Below are positions 1-7,033 of a DNA stretch of 8,100 nt, in pieces. Numbering within the stretch: position 1 is the first letter of the stretch; every line of letters starts with the position of its first letter. Under the pieces are notes generated by a model that saw only the letters and a program-made list of their open reading frames with translations, had not been told where the DNA came from and did no database searches. Origin of the DNA: Chitinophagaceae bacterium (GTDB lineage: Bacteria > Bacteroidota > Bacteroidia > Chitinophagales > Chitinophagaceae); the NCBI GenBank assembly GCA_947447815.1, contig CANFLJ010000077.1, forward strand, positions 1 through 8,100, read 5' to 3'. The position numbers and the translations under genes were made by a program.

Positions 1-1584
1 CTTCTTAAAGATAGCCGATTTAGGTTCTTTATCGCTTTCATCATGATTCATAAAATCTACTGCAAATACAGGATTCATGATAAATGCTACCACCAACGAA
101 GCTGCTAAAGTAAATATAAGCATGGTAGGTAAATACACCATGAACTTACCAATGATACCAGGCCAGAATAGTAGTGGAAAGAAAGGTGCTAAAGTAGTTA
201 ATGTACCTGCCAATACAGGTACAAACACTTCCCCTGCTGCCATACGGGCTGAAATTGCCGAGGTTAATCTACCCTTGCCATGTACAAATATTCTATGGGT
301 ATTTTCTATCACCACAATAGCATCATCCACAATTATACCCAGTCCAAATAGGAGTGCAAATAATACAATGAAATTAAGGGTCACATGGGTACCCACAATA
401 GCATCTGCACCCGGTAGGAATACAAAGGCAACAAACATACTCAGTGGTACCGACAGGGCAACAAAGAATGCATTAACTACCCCCATAAAGAACATCAGGA
501 TAATCAATACCAATATAAATCCAATGATGATTGAATTTACAAGATCAGTAAAGGAGGTTCTTGTTTTGATACTCAAATCCCCTGTAACTACCGACTTCAA
601 ATCTTTAGGAAATATTACCCCTTTAGCATCTTCAACAGCCTTCTTTACAGCATCACTGGTTTCTATCAGATTCTCCCCACTTCTCTTGATGATGTTCAAG
701 CTCACTACATTTTTGCCATCCAGTCTGGAAAAGCTTTCGCTTTCTTTAGTAGTATCAATTACCTTGGCAATATCTTTCAGATAAACAGGACCTCCTGTTT
801 GATTGCGAATTACAATCTTCTCTATATCAAATGCAGTTTTTAATTGCCCTTTCAACTGAAGGTTTCTACGCATAGTTCCTACTTCCAGCAAACCACCCGA
901 GATATCAATATTTTCGCGAGAAATAGCACCACTGATATCATCAAAAGTTACGCCAGCACTTTGCATTCTGTAGTTATCTACGTTCACCTGAAACTCTCTT
1001 TCCGGAGCACCTACAATATCTACTCTATTAATCTGAGGTATCTCTTCCAGTTTATCTTTAAAATCATCAGCAATCTTTTTCAGACGCTGCATATCGTAGT
1101 CACCACTAAGGTTTACATACATAATAGGTCTGTCGCTAAAACTAACCTCCATTACGGTTGGTTGCTGTGTAAGATCATTGGGTAAATCTGTCTTTGATTT
1201 ATCTACAGCATCTTTCACTTTCTGAAGCGCTACATCCGTTTTAACGTCTGTATCAAACTCTACAATGATGGCGCTATAGTCCTGTTGCGAGGTACTGGTA
1301 AACTTCTTAATCTTAGCACCAGTTATACTTTTAATTTGCTTCTCGATCGGGCGAGTTACTAAGTTCTCTACATCCTTTGGAGAATTACCTACGTATACCG
1401 TCTGTACATATATAGTAGGAATAACGATATCTGGAAACTGTTCTTTAGGCAGTGTTACAAACTGATAAATCCCCATGATACTAAAAATAAGCATCACTAG
1501 ATAAATCGACGTTTTATTTTTTATACTCCATGTAGTGGGACCAAATTCTTTGAACTTGCCCTTGAAGTCTTTTACTAAACTCAT
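1..1584 (-). CDS. RND efflux pump, HAE1/AcrB-like inner-membrane subunit (N-terminal half, cut by window edge)
   Basis: This is the inner-membrane pump of a tripartite efflux system, a proton-driven antiporter of the hydrophobe/amphiphile (HAE1) RND family. The frame stays open for 528 codons to the left edge, about half of the usual 1,040-1,060 residues. A cytoplasmic N-terminal stretch leads into TM1 (about residues 26-44), followed by the porter-domain motif LPKEQFPDI (46-54). The periplasmic porter region follows, and membrane helices resume near residue 349 (SIIIGFILVLIILMFF). TM4 carries GLGIIVDDAIVVIEN (414-428). Its paired aspartates D420 and D421 match the proton-relay pair of AcrB and argue against the heavy-metal (CusA) type. 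The segment VPVLAGTLTTLAPF (455-468) and the following helix also fit AcrB. The start is fixed by an in-frame stop 9 bases upstream. The gene lies 43 bases after the adaptor gene and is the fourth gene of the operon in this window. The family assignment is firm; the substrate cannot be read from the sequence. Confidence 0.96.
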   Translation of the reverse strand, partial: MSLVKDFKGKFKEFGPTTWSIKNKTSIYLVMLIFSIMGIYQFVTLPKEQFPDIVIPTIYVQTVYVGNSPKDVENLVTRPIEKQIKSITGAKIKKFTSTSQQDYSAIIVEFDTDVKTDVALQKVKDAVDKSKTDLPNDLTQQPTVMEVSFSDRPIMYVNLSGDYDMQRLKKIADDFKDKLEEIPQINRVDIVGAPEREFQVNVDNYRMQSAGVTFDDISGAISRENIDISGGLLEVGTMRRNLQLKGQLKTAFDIEKIVIRNQTGGPVYLKDIAKVIDTTKESESFSRLDGKNVVSLNIIKRSGENLIETSDAVKKAVEDAKGVIFPKDLKSVVTGDLSIKTRTSFTDLVNSIIIGFILVLIILMFFMGVVNAFFVALSVPLSMFVAFVFLPGADAIVGTHVTLNFIVLFALLFGLGIIVDDAIVVIENTHRIFVHGKGRLTSAISARMAAGEVFVPVLAGTLTTLAPFFPLLFWPGIIGKFMVYLPTMLIFTLAASLVVAFIMNPVFAVDFMNHDESDKEPKSAIFKK

Positions 1585-1627
1585 GATAATAATTTATTAT
1601 TTAATAAATAGGAAACAGGACTCCCCT

Positions 1628-2833
1628 TTACTTAATTTCTGTTGTTAATACTTGCCCTTCATATAAGCTCTGATATCCTTCAGTAACAATGGTATCTCCT
1701 GCTTTCAACCCAGATTTAATTTCCAGAACGTCTCCATAAAGTTGCCCTATAATTACCGTTCTTTTTCTGGCCACCAGCTTTGCTCCTTCTTTTACAGCGG
1801 TCATAATAAACTTACCTTTCTCATCGCTTTGAATGGTATTTACAGGAACAATTATTGATTTAGCAACAGCATAGTCCTGAATTTTTACAATCGCAACCTG
1901 ATTTGGATGAAAGTCTTTGTCGGAAGGTATTTTAGCTTCTGTAAAAAAGCTTCTATTGCTAGGGTCTATCAATCTTCCGGCTACAGATATATTTGCATCA
2001 ATAGTCTTATTGATATCCGGCAAAGACACTTTTACAGCTGTTCCTACTGCTACTTTATTCAAATAGTTTTCAGGTACTTGTGTAGTAATCTTTAAATGCT
2101 CTGTATTGACTATTTTCAATTGACTGGTTCCTGATGCACTTACTCCGGTAAAAGTCTCTCCTACTCTTACATTCACCTCATCCAGCACACCACTTATTTC
2201 AGCAGTTACATTCGTAAAATCTAATTGCTCTTTAGTAATTTTCAATTGTTCTTGTGCTGTCTTCAATTGATTATCTACTGTTTCATAATTATTTTTAGCA
2301 CTGATATATTGTACTTCTGTACCTATATTCTGCTCCCACAAGTTCTTTTGTTTCAGATAGATATTCTTTGTAAAGGCTAACTGTGTTTTTAAAGTTTCCA
2401 GATTTTGTTGTGCAGCTAATAAACTTTGTCTTGCTATGGCATCATCCAGTTTTATAAGTAGTTGACCTTTTTTTACTACATCACCACGTTTTACTAAAAC
2501 TGCTTTCACCTGACCTGGGCCACCACGCGGGGTAACCATACTTACATTTTCAGATTCAATTTTACCTTGTAAATCTATATAGTGCGTAAAGCTTTCTTCT
2601 TTAAGTACACTAATAGTTACCAGCTTGCCTTTTTCTGTTTTTGAAGAAGTGTCCAGCTTAGCTATCTCTCCTTCCAATGTTGTAATTTCCTTTGCTAGTT
2701 TGGTTTGCTGCGCTCTTAGTTTTTCTAAGGCCTCTTTTTTCTCCAGCAATACTTTATTCTGATCTTTGTTGCCACATGCAACCATCCCTGTTATTGCAGC
2801 TATTACTGCAATTAGTTGTAATAATTTATACAT
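1628..2833 (-). CDS. RND efflux periplasmic adaptor (membrane fusion protein), lipoprotein
   Basis: This 401-residue protein is the periplasmic adaptor (HlyD/AcrA-like) linking the RND pump to the outer-membrane channel. Residues 1-19 form a hydrophobic export signal ending in MVAC, so C20 is the likely lipidated cysteine and the protein should be membrane-anchored. Residues 26-62 are a charged heptad-like helix placed ahead of the usual adaptor core. The first half of the lipoyl/barrel-sandwich domain is at about 98-131 (VKRGDVVKKGQLLIKLDD at 114-131). The alpha-hairpin coiled coil spans about 132-205. The second lipoyl half follows (SGVLDEVNVRVGETF, 214-228). The beta-barrel covers roughly 245-320 and the membrane-proximal domain about 325-400 (SGLKAGDTIVTEGYQSL, 374-390). 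The length is normal for the family. The gene begins 26 bases after the channel gene with no recognisable Shine-Dalgarno sequence. It should be translated from the same mRNA as its neighbours. Confidence 0.96.
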   Translation of the reverse strand: MYKLLQLIAVIAAITGMVACGNKDQNKVLLEKKEALEKLRAQQTKLAKEITTLEGEIAKLDTSSKTEKGKLVTISVLKEESFTHYIDLQGKIESENVSMVTPRGGPGQVKAVLVKRGDVVKKGQLLIKLDDAIARQSLLAAQQNLETLKTQLAFTKNIYLKQKNLWEQNIGTEVQYISAKNNYETVDNQLKTAQEQLKITKEQLDFTNVTAEISGVLDEVNVRVGETFTGVSASGTSQLKIVNTEHLKITTQVPENYLNKVAVGTAVKVSLPDINKTIDANISVAGRLIDPSNRSFFTEAKIPSDKDFHPNQVAIVKIQDYAVAKSIIVPVNTIQSDEKGKFIMTAVKEGAKLVARKRTVIIGQLYGDVLEIKSGLKAGDTIVTEGYQSLYEGQVLTTEIK

Positions 2834-2859
2834 TTTACTATTGATTTATTATTGATTAA

Positions 2860-4266
2860 TTATGGAAGTTTTCCAGTTGCTTTTAAGAAGTCTACTTTAG
2901 CTATTACGGCATCATATAGAGCAGTTATATAATTTGTTTGAGCAGATTTTAAATCTGTTTCAGCAGCATTTATTTCTGTGTTTGATCCTGTACCTGCTTC
3001 AAACTTTTTCTTTGTTTGATCATATACTTTTTCTGCTAACACCATGTTTCTTTTCTGTGACTCAACTGTAGAAATTGCAGAGTTAAATTTTAAGGTAGCA
3101 GAGCTTAATTCATTATTAACAGAAAGTTTAAAGCTTTCAATAGTGTTATTGGTCTTTTGCAATTCATACTTTGATTGCTTAATCTTAGAATCTTTGCTAA
3201 ACCCATCAAACAGGGAGATAGAAGCGTTCAATCCAAAATAAGAAGTTGTATACCAGTCTCCTTTTTCAAAGAAAGTCAATTTGTTTCTCTGAGCATTTTT
3301 ACCATATACACCAACAGCTGCAATGGTAGGAAAATAAGATAATTTATATCTTTTGATATTATACTCGTTCAGTTTCTTTGCCAACTCCAGATATTGATAC
3401 TCTTTTCTATTCTTATATATTGAAGCAGTATCAGTTAATAATCCAGATTTAATATCATCATAGGTAATATTATCTTTCAATGTCAAAGTTTCTTTTACAG
3501 GCATTCCTATCAATGTCTTTAACCCTAAATATCCAATTTCAACAATATTCAAAACCTTTTCTTTTTCTGTTTTCAGATTAGAAAGTTGAACGGTCAATTT
3601 GTCTACATCCAGTTGTTCTGCAAATCCATTTTTATAGATCTCTTTTACATCTTTCAACAGCTTTTCTATTCTTTCGATATTCGCATCCAGAAGCTCTATC
3701 TGACTTTTACTTACTGCCAGCTGGTAGTATATTTTGTAGATATTTACTTTAATACTTTCTTCAGTAACTTCTACTGCTTTTTGTTGAAATTTTAATGTAG
3801 TATTTCTTGCCTGTAAGCCTACGAATACCTGACCATCAAACAATAATTGTTGTAATTGTAGGGTTCCATTTGCTACATATTTACTTCCAAATTGTGCAGG
3901 GATAATTCCATAACTTCCTGGTGCGGTAATTCCATTTCCAGTTTGTCCATTTTGTACATGCTCATGCGTTAATACGCCATATACAGCTGGTGATATAAAA
4001 TCGGGTATCGACTGTACCGGAATATCATTGTAATAGGTATAACCTACCGAGCCATTTAGTTGTGGGTAAGCAGCAGAAGTAACACCTCTGTTTACCTGCT
4101 CCTGAATTTTAATGTCCAGCAATGCGTTCTTTACCTGTACATTGTTTTTCTTCGCATATTCAATACATTGCTGTATTGTAAAGTTGTGTTTGTCGGTCTT
4201 TTCCTGAGCATAACTATATGCGATTGTTATACTCAAAAGAACCATTAATAAAATTGATTTCATCAT
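2860..4266 (-). CDS. TolC-family outer-membrane efflux channel
   Basis: This 468-residue protein is the outer-membrane exit duct of the pump, expected to trimerise into a beta-barrel plus periplasmic alpha-tunnel. A signal peptide covers residues 1-20, with probable cleavage after SYA and before Q21. The family's internal duplication is visible. LLFDGQVFVGLQAR (141-154) mirrors LFDGFSKDSKIKQS (352-365); these are the strand-to-helix turns of the two halves. YKNGFAEQLDVDKL (211-224) mirrors KFEAGTGSNTEINAAETDL (421-439), the paired helix turns near the tunnel end. The length matches family members. The ATG at 4264-4266 is taken as the start; a second Met codon follows at once and gives the same signal peptide. 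Only 2 bases separate it from the tetR stop, which suggests translational coupling. An insertion at about 85-127, rich in Gly, Pro and His, lies early in the first barrel half and probably forms a loop; that is inference. Confidence 0.95.
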   Translation of the reverse strand: MMKSILLMVLLSITIAYSYAQEKTDKHNFTIQQCIEYAKKNNVQVKNALLDIKIQEQVNRGVTSAAYPQLNGSVGYTYYNDIPVQSIPDFISPAVYGVLTHEHVQNGQTGNGITAPGSYGIIPAQFGSKYVANGTLQLQQLLFDGQVFVGLQARNTTLKFQQKAVEVTEESIKVNIYKIYYQLAVSKSQIELLDANIERIEKLLKDVKEIYKNGFAEQLDVDKLTVQLSNLKTEKEKVLNIVEIGYLGLKTLIGMPVKETLTLKDNITYDDIKSGLLTDTASIYKNRKEYQYLELAKKLNEYNIKRYKLSYFPTIAAVGVYGKNAQRNKLTFFEKGDWYTTSYFGLNASISLFDGFSKDSKIKQSKYELQKTNNTIESFKLSVNNELSSATLKFNSAISTVESQKRNMVLAEKVYDQTKKKFEAGTGSNTEINAAETDLKSAQTNYITALYDAVIAKVDFLKATGKLP

Positions 4267-4268
4267 GT

Positions 4269-4892
4269 CTAATTATTGATTTTTTTGCTTCTTTGTTCTT
4301 TATATTTAGTAATTAATTTCTGCCCTTTTGTAGTAGCCAGACCAAATAAGAAATTGTCAGTCATTTCATTCAGTACAGTAGTTGCCTGATATTTAGTTTG
4401 TGGAAATATCTCCTGATTAAAAATCAGGAACACAGATGACAACCTATAGATGGTAAGGATATTAAGATTAATATCGGGTCTGTATAATCCTTCTTTTATA
4501 CCTCTTTCCAGATTATTCTTGATAATCTCGAACATAAACTTGTATTTATGATCATTCAATTTCTTAAATACGGCAGGATGATACTTTTCCAGATCATAGA
4601 TGAGCGATGGGTTCATCATACTAATCATCTCCTGAAAATTATCCAGAGATAAGAAAAGTTCATGGATAGGATTCTCACATATCACAGCAATGTTTTTACA
4701 TTCAGATGCATTGCAGGTTAACTCTATATCTACTACGCCCGATACCAGGGCTTCTTTGTCGGGATAGTATTGATAAATAGTTTTTTTGCTCATGCCCAGA
4801 TGATTGGCAATCTCATCCATGCTTACACTTCTTATGCCGTACAGCATAAATAGTTCGTGTGCTTTTTGTAATATTCTTTCTTGCGGTTCCAT
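4269..4892 (-). CDS. TetR/AcrR-family transcriptional regulator of the efflux operon
   Basis: This 207-residue protein is a cytoplasmic DNA-binding regulator, most likely a repressor of its own operon. The N-terminal TetR domain includes a helix-turn-helix at about 19-50: YGIRSVSMDEIANHLGMSKKTI, then YQYYPDKEALV. The pattern of MDEIA, then LGMSKKTIYQYY, is typical of the family. The remaining 150 residues are helical and variable, as expected for the ligand-binding and dimerisation part. Cysteines at 60, 65 and 72 cluster at the start of that part; whether they matter is unknown. The gene is the first of the operon, 2 bases before the channel gene, so regulator and pump share a transcript. 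The start at 4892 lies 17 bases downstream of a well-matched -7 box, and I see no usable upstream start codon. The ligand is unknown. Activator function cannot be excluded but is less usual for this arrangement. Confidence 0.95.
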   Translation of the reverse strand: MEPQERILQKAHELFMLYGIRSVSMDEIANHLGMSKKTIYQYYPDKEALVSGVVDIELTCNASECKNIAVICENPIHELFLSLDNFQEMISMMNPSLIYDLEKYHPAVFKKLNDHKYKFMFEIIKNNLERGIKEGLYRPDINLNILTIYRLSSVFLIFNQEIFPQTKYQATTVLNEMTDNFLFGLATTKGQKLITKYKEQRSKKINN

Positions 4893-4909
4893 TCTTAATA
4901 TTTCGACCG

Positions 4910-4940
4910 CAAAACTATGGAAACTTAAAACGTAACCAAA
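4910..4940 (-). promoter_or_regulatory. Bacteroidota-type promoter for tetR-efflux operon
   Basis: Read on the minus strand, the sequence is TTTG (4940-4937), a 19-base spacer, then TAGTTTTG (4917-4910). This matches the -33 TTTG and -7 TAnnTTTG elements of the Bacteroidota primary sigma factor at the expected spacing. Transcription should begin a few bases further on, leaving an untranslated leader of only about 8-14 bases before the tetR ATG. No other comparable promoter was found between this one and the pump gene. Confidence 0.8.
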
Positions 4941-4944
4941 GTTT
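4921..4944. promoter_or_regulatory. Possible TetR operator (inverted repeat overlapping the -33 box)
   Basis: AAACTT (4921-4926) and AAGTTT (4939-4944) form a perfect 6-base inverted repeat with a 12-base centre. The repeat covers the spacer and -33 element of the tetR promoter. An alternative overlapping pair is AAAAC (4927-4931) with GTTTT (4941-4945). Size and place suit a TetR-dimer site that would block the polymerase. The arms are short and AT-rich, so chance is a real alternative. Confidence 0.35.
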
Positions 4945-4945
4945 T

Positions 4946-5233
4946 TTCAAAAATAATGATGAACGGTAGTTTTTAAACCTGCTATAAATCCATATTAACT
5001 GAAGAATATTAATACACAAAATAAATTTGTAACTCAATAAAATCAAGCACTTACAATTTCATTAAACAATATTGACAGATAAAATAATAAAAAACAAAAT
5101 AGCCACTACTTGCAAGTATCCATAACACACACAATTACAAATTCCTAAAGTTTACGCATAAATTATTTAGAAATCAGAGCCTAAAAATCACTGAACTGAG
5201 CTCTAATGCAGGAAAGAAGAATAGTAACTATCA
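4946..5233. other. AT-rich intergenic stretch with no recognised feature
   Basis: This stretch lies upstream of the efflux-operon promoter and beyond the response-regulator terminator. I see no open frame, tRNA, repeat or promoter match worth naming. The only structure is a weak 5-base pair, AGAGC (5176-5180) with GCTCT (5200-5204), separated by 19 bases. Confidence 0.6.
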
Positions 5234-5278
5234 TAAAAAAAGATTCATCAGTTTGATTGTAACAAACTGATGAATCTT
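5234..5278 (-). terminator. Intrinsic terminator of the response-regulator gene
   Basis: Positions 5240-5255 and 5263-5278 form a perfect 16-bp stem around a 7-base loop (5256-5262). On the minus strand the stem is followed at once by a run of seven T (5240-5234, the first being part of the stem). It begins 37 bases after the response-regulator stop codon. The plus-strand side has no T run, so it works as a terminator mainly for minus-strand transcripts. It also insulates the efflux operon, which starts further on in the same direction. Confidence 0.92.
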
Positions 5279-5315
5279 AGTATCTAAAAAGTATAATATG
5301 CTGTCTAATCTTTTT

Positions 5316-5945
5316 TTACAATAACTTATTCTCTACGGCATATCTTACCATGTCGGAATTATTTTCAAACTGCATCTTTTCAAAGATTCTCTGTTTGTAA
5401 GTACTTACCGTTCCAGGACTTAAGTGCAGCGCTTCTGCTATTTCTGTTCCACTTTTCCCATTTGCCAATAGTTTAAATATTTCCAGCTCGCGATTGCTAA
5501 GCTTTCCATGCTTATCTTGTTTTGCATCTACTTCAAATGCACCGGCCAGCAACATGGCTAGCTCTGGCGTGATATATTTCTGTTTAGTGGAAAGAATATG
5601 GTTAATAGCTTCTACCAGCAATTTTGGTGTAGTCTCTTTGTTCAGGTATGCATAAGCGCCTTCTTTTATGCATCTTAATGCATATACTTCCAAAGGATGA
5701 ACGCTTAATATTATTACGGGTACATTTATTTTATTCTCCTTCAAATCATGCAATACTTCAATGCCGTTTTTATCGGGCATAGTAATATCAGAGATGATAA
5801 TATCAAAAGGATGCATGTATGCTTTCTTTAAAAGATCTACTCCATTAGTAACTTCTTCAATGTGGGCATTAGGGTACGCTTCAAACAAAATAGCATAAAG
5901 CCCTTTTCTTACAAAAGCGTGATCATCGGCAAGTAGAATTTTCAT
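5316..5945 (-). CDS. NarL/LuxR-family two-component response regulator
   Basis: This 209-residue protein is a cytoplasmic DNA-binding regulator switched by phosphorylation. The receiver domain covers about 1-120. It has the acidic pair D7 and D8, the phospho-acceptor D53 in DIIISDITMPDKNG, the switch residue S81 in VIILSVHP, and K103 in YLNKE. All catalytic positions are present, so it should be phosphorylatable. A linker at about 121-147 leads to a LuxR-type helix-turn-helix at 148-205. That domain has LSNRELEIFKLLANGKSGTE, then IAEALHLSPGTVSTYKQRIFEKM, the usual GerE pattern. The length is typical of NarL/FixJ regulators. It appears to be a single-gene unit, with a -7 element 32 bases upstream and a strong terminator downstream. 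No sensor kinase is adjacent in the window, so the input signal is unknown. Nothing in the sequence links it to the efflux operon beyond proximity. Confidence 0.95.
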   Translation of the reverse strand: MKILLADDHAFVRKGLYAILFEAYPNAHIEEVTNGVDLLKKAYMHPFDIIISDITMPDKNGIEVLHDLKENKINVPVIILSVHPLEVYALRCIKEGAYAYLNKETTPKLLVEAINHILSTKQKYITPELAMLLAGAFEVDAKQDKHGKLSNRELEIFKLLANGKSGTEIAEALHLSPGTVSTYKQRIFEKMQFENNSDMVRYAVENKLL

Positions 5946-5977
5946 ATAGAACTAGTTTTTTTGGATACTATGAGTCT

Positions 5978-5985
5978 CAAAAATA
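5978..5985 (-). promoter_or_regulatory. -7 promoter element for the response-regulator gene
   Basis: On the minus strand the sequence reads TATTTTTG, matching TAnnTTTG, with 32 bases between it and the response-regulator ATG. The position 19 bases further upstream is only A/T (about 6005-6010) and has no TTTG, so the -33 half is poor. This may mean a weak or activator-dependent promoter. The low complexity of the surrounding DNA makes a chance match possible. Confidence 0.5.
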
Positions 5986-6301
5986 AGGTTAAATGTACAG
6001 TTAAAAATAAATATTGTACTAATAAAATAATTAAACACTATTTCAAAGCCTCAATATTATTAGGTCTTGAAATGAAATAGATTCTGTGCATGAAATTTAT
6101 TTAAACTATTGAATAAAATAATTTAAATAAATAAAGTTGTTTGAAAGTTTTAGGAAGCAATAGGTTATAAGTAAAATAAATCATTCAATATTATATTAAC
6201 TGATAAACTATTGCACCATAAAATAATAAATTGGATATTAAAGACGGAACTAATTATACAATAGTGGTTATTATAAGATATTGGAATTTAAAAACGAGGC
6301 A

Positions 6302-6440
6302 ATCCTTACAGCTTACCCTCTCTCTCCAGAAAGAGGGTAAGAAACAGCAAATCGAATTTTGGATATTGGACAATTAAAGACAGGACACATAATTTTTATA
6401 GGATATAATTTGCTGTTTTATAAAAATCTATTGTAAGGAT
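6302..6440. repeat. Nested inverted repeats around a compact hairpin
   Basis: Three inverted pairs lie in about 140 bases. The outer pair is ATCCTTACA (6302-6310) with TGTAAGGAT (6432-6440), a perfect 9-base match. A hairpin sits just inside the left arm: CTTACCCTCT (6312-6321) with AGAGGGTAAG (6332-6341), 10 perfect bases, with two more pairs possible after one mismatch. The third pair is AAACAGCAAAT (6342-6352) with ATTTGCTGTTT (6408-6418), a perfect 11-base match. The pairs are nested or adjacent without crossing, so one RNA or single DNA strand could fold into a branched structure. There is no T run after the hairpin on either strand, so a terminator is unlikely. Function is not known. 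Confidence 0.6.
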
Positions 6441-6928
6441 AATTTAAAAAGTAAAAACCCTAACATCATTGCAACCTTGTTCGCTGCTACTTTTTGTTTT
6501 TTAGTGATGATAAATCTTAAATGTTTTACTTAATTATTCAAACCATATATCTGATTTGAGAATACAAATTTCACTTTTATCATGCTGCCCAACAATAGCA
6601 AAACCTATCAATTATATGTCTTTTCATTATTCGCCATTGTCTTTTTAATAAGAGGTGCTTTAGCTTTAAATATTATTAAAAATGTAATTATTAGGGATAT
6701 TTCAGCTCTTTATAGGGTATCCTGTATAACAATTGTATACAAACAACTAAATATACTTTTGATTTTTACCGTCCATATTGTGCAAAAACTATATATAGAT
6801 GGCTTTTATTATGGATAATAAAAACATGTATATGCTGAAATAAGTATTGTTTTTTGAAGAAATACATATCTGGCAGTTCCAAGCAGGCTAAAATTTAACA
6901 TCCCCTCCTACTAAATTTCCTTTGCTGC

Positions 6929-6956
6929 TATCTTTATCCTTTTATCTTTATCCTTT
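6929..6956. repeat. Perfect 14-bp tandem duplication
   Basis: The unit TATCTTTATCCTTT occurs twice in a row (6929-6942 and 6943-6956), ending 77 bases before the ATG of the secreted-protein gene. It is pyrimidine-rich on the plus strand. It may be a slippage product, or it may change promoter spacing for the downstream gene; the sequence alone does not decide. Confidence 0.85.
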
Positions 6957-7033
6957 ATTTAACGGATATCAGGCAATGGATTTTCTGTTTATATTATCTC
7001 TGTTTAAAACATACACAAATAATTTAGCCCGGC

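Larger units (their letters stand above)
5986..7033. other. Long intergenic region without a convincing gene
   Basis: This very AT-rich kilobase separates the minus-strand response regulator from the plus-strand secreted-protein gene, so both genes diverge from it. I find no tRNA, rRNA, known riboswitch or transposase remnant. It contains a loose hairpin near the regulator (6041-6072, with one mismatch, plus 8-base arms 6038-6045 and 6073-6080). It also has a nested inverted-repeat block (6302-6440), a degenerate repeated motif (6233-6381) and a 14-bp tandem repeat (6929-6956). A 78-codon frame at 6582-6818 is judged spurious. No clear TAnnTTTG promoter was found for the gene at 7034; the nearest partial match, TAATTTAG at 7020-7027, is too close to the ATG to be convincing. 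Confidence 0.6.

Noticed and set aside
77..784. 235-codon plus-strand frame
   Set aside because: It lies opposite the RND pump coding sequence, whose minus-strand product has clear family motifs including the paired aspartates. This frame gives a low-complexity Thr/Asn-rich product and is a shadow.
844..1185. 113-codon plus-strand frame
   Set aside because: It is antisense to the porter domain of the RND pump and has no recognisable features.
6312..6341. Hairpin considered as an intrinsic terminator
   Set aside because: The stem is good but neither strand has a T run after it, and no gene ends nearby.
6582..6818. 78-codon plus-strand frame with a hydrophobic stretch near its start
   Set aside because: The composition follows the AT-rich background, there is no promoter or spacing signal before it, and I recognise no family. 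A hydrophobic segment arises easily from T-rich DNA. Conservation in relatives would be needed to accept it.
7020..7027. TAATTTAG as -7 box for the secreted-protein gene
   Set aside because: It has one mismatch, no TTTG at the proper distance upstream, and lies only 6 bases before the ATG, leaving almost no leader.
5946..7033. CRISPR array, tRNA or insertion-sequence remnant in the long intergenic region
   Set aside because: There are no regularly spaced identical repeats, no tRNA-like cloverleaf or T-loop sequence, and no transposase fragment or terminal repeats with target duplication.
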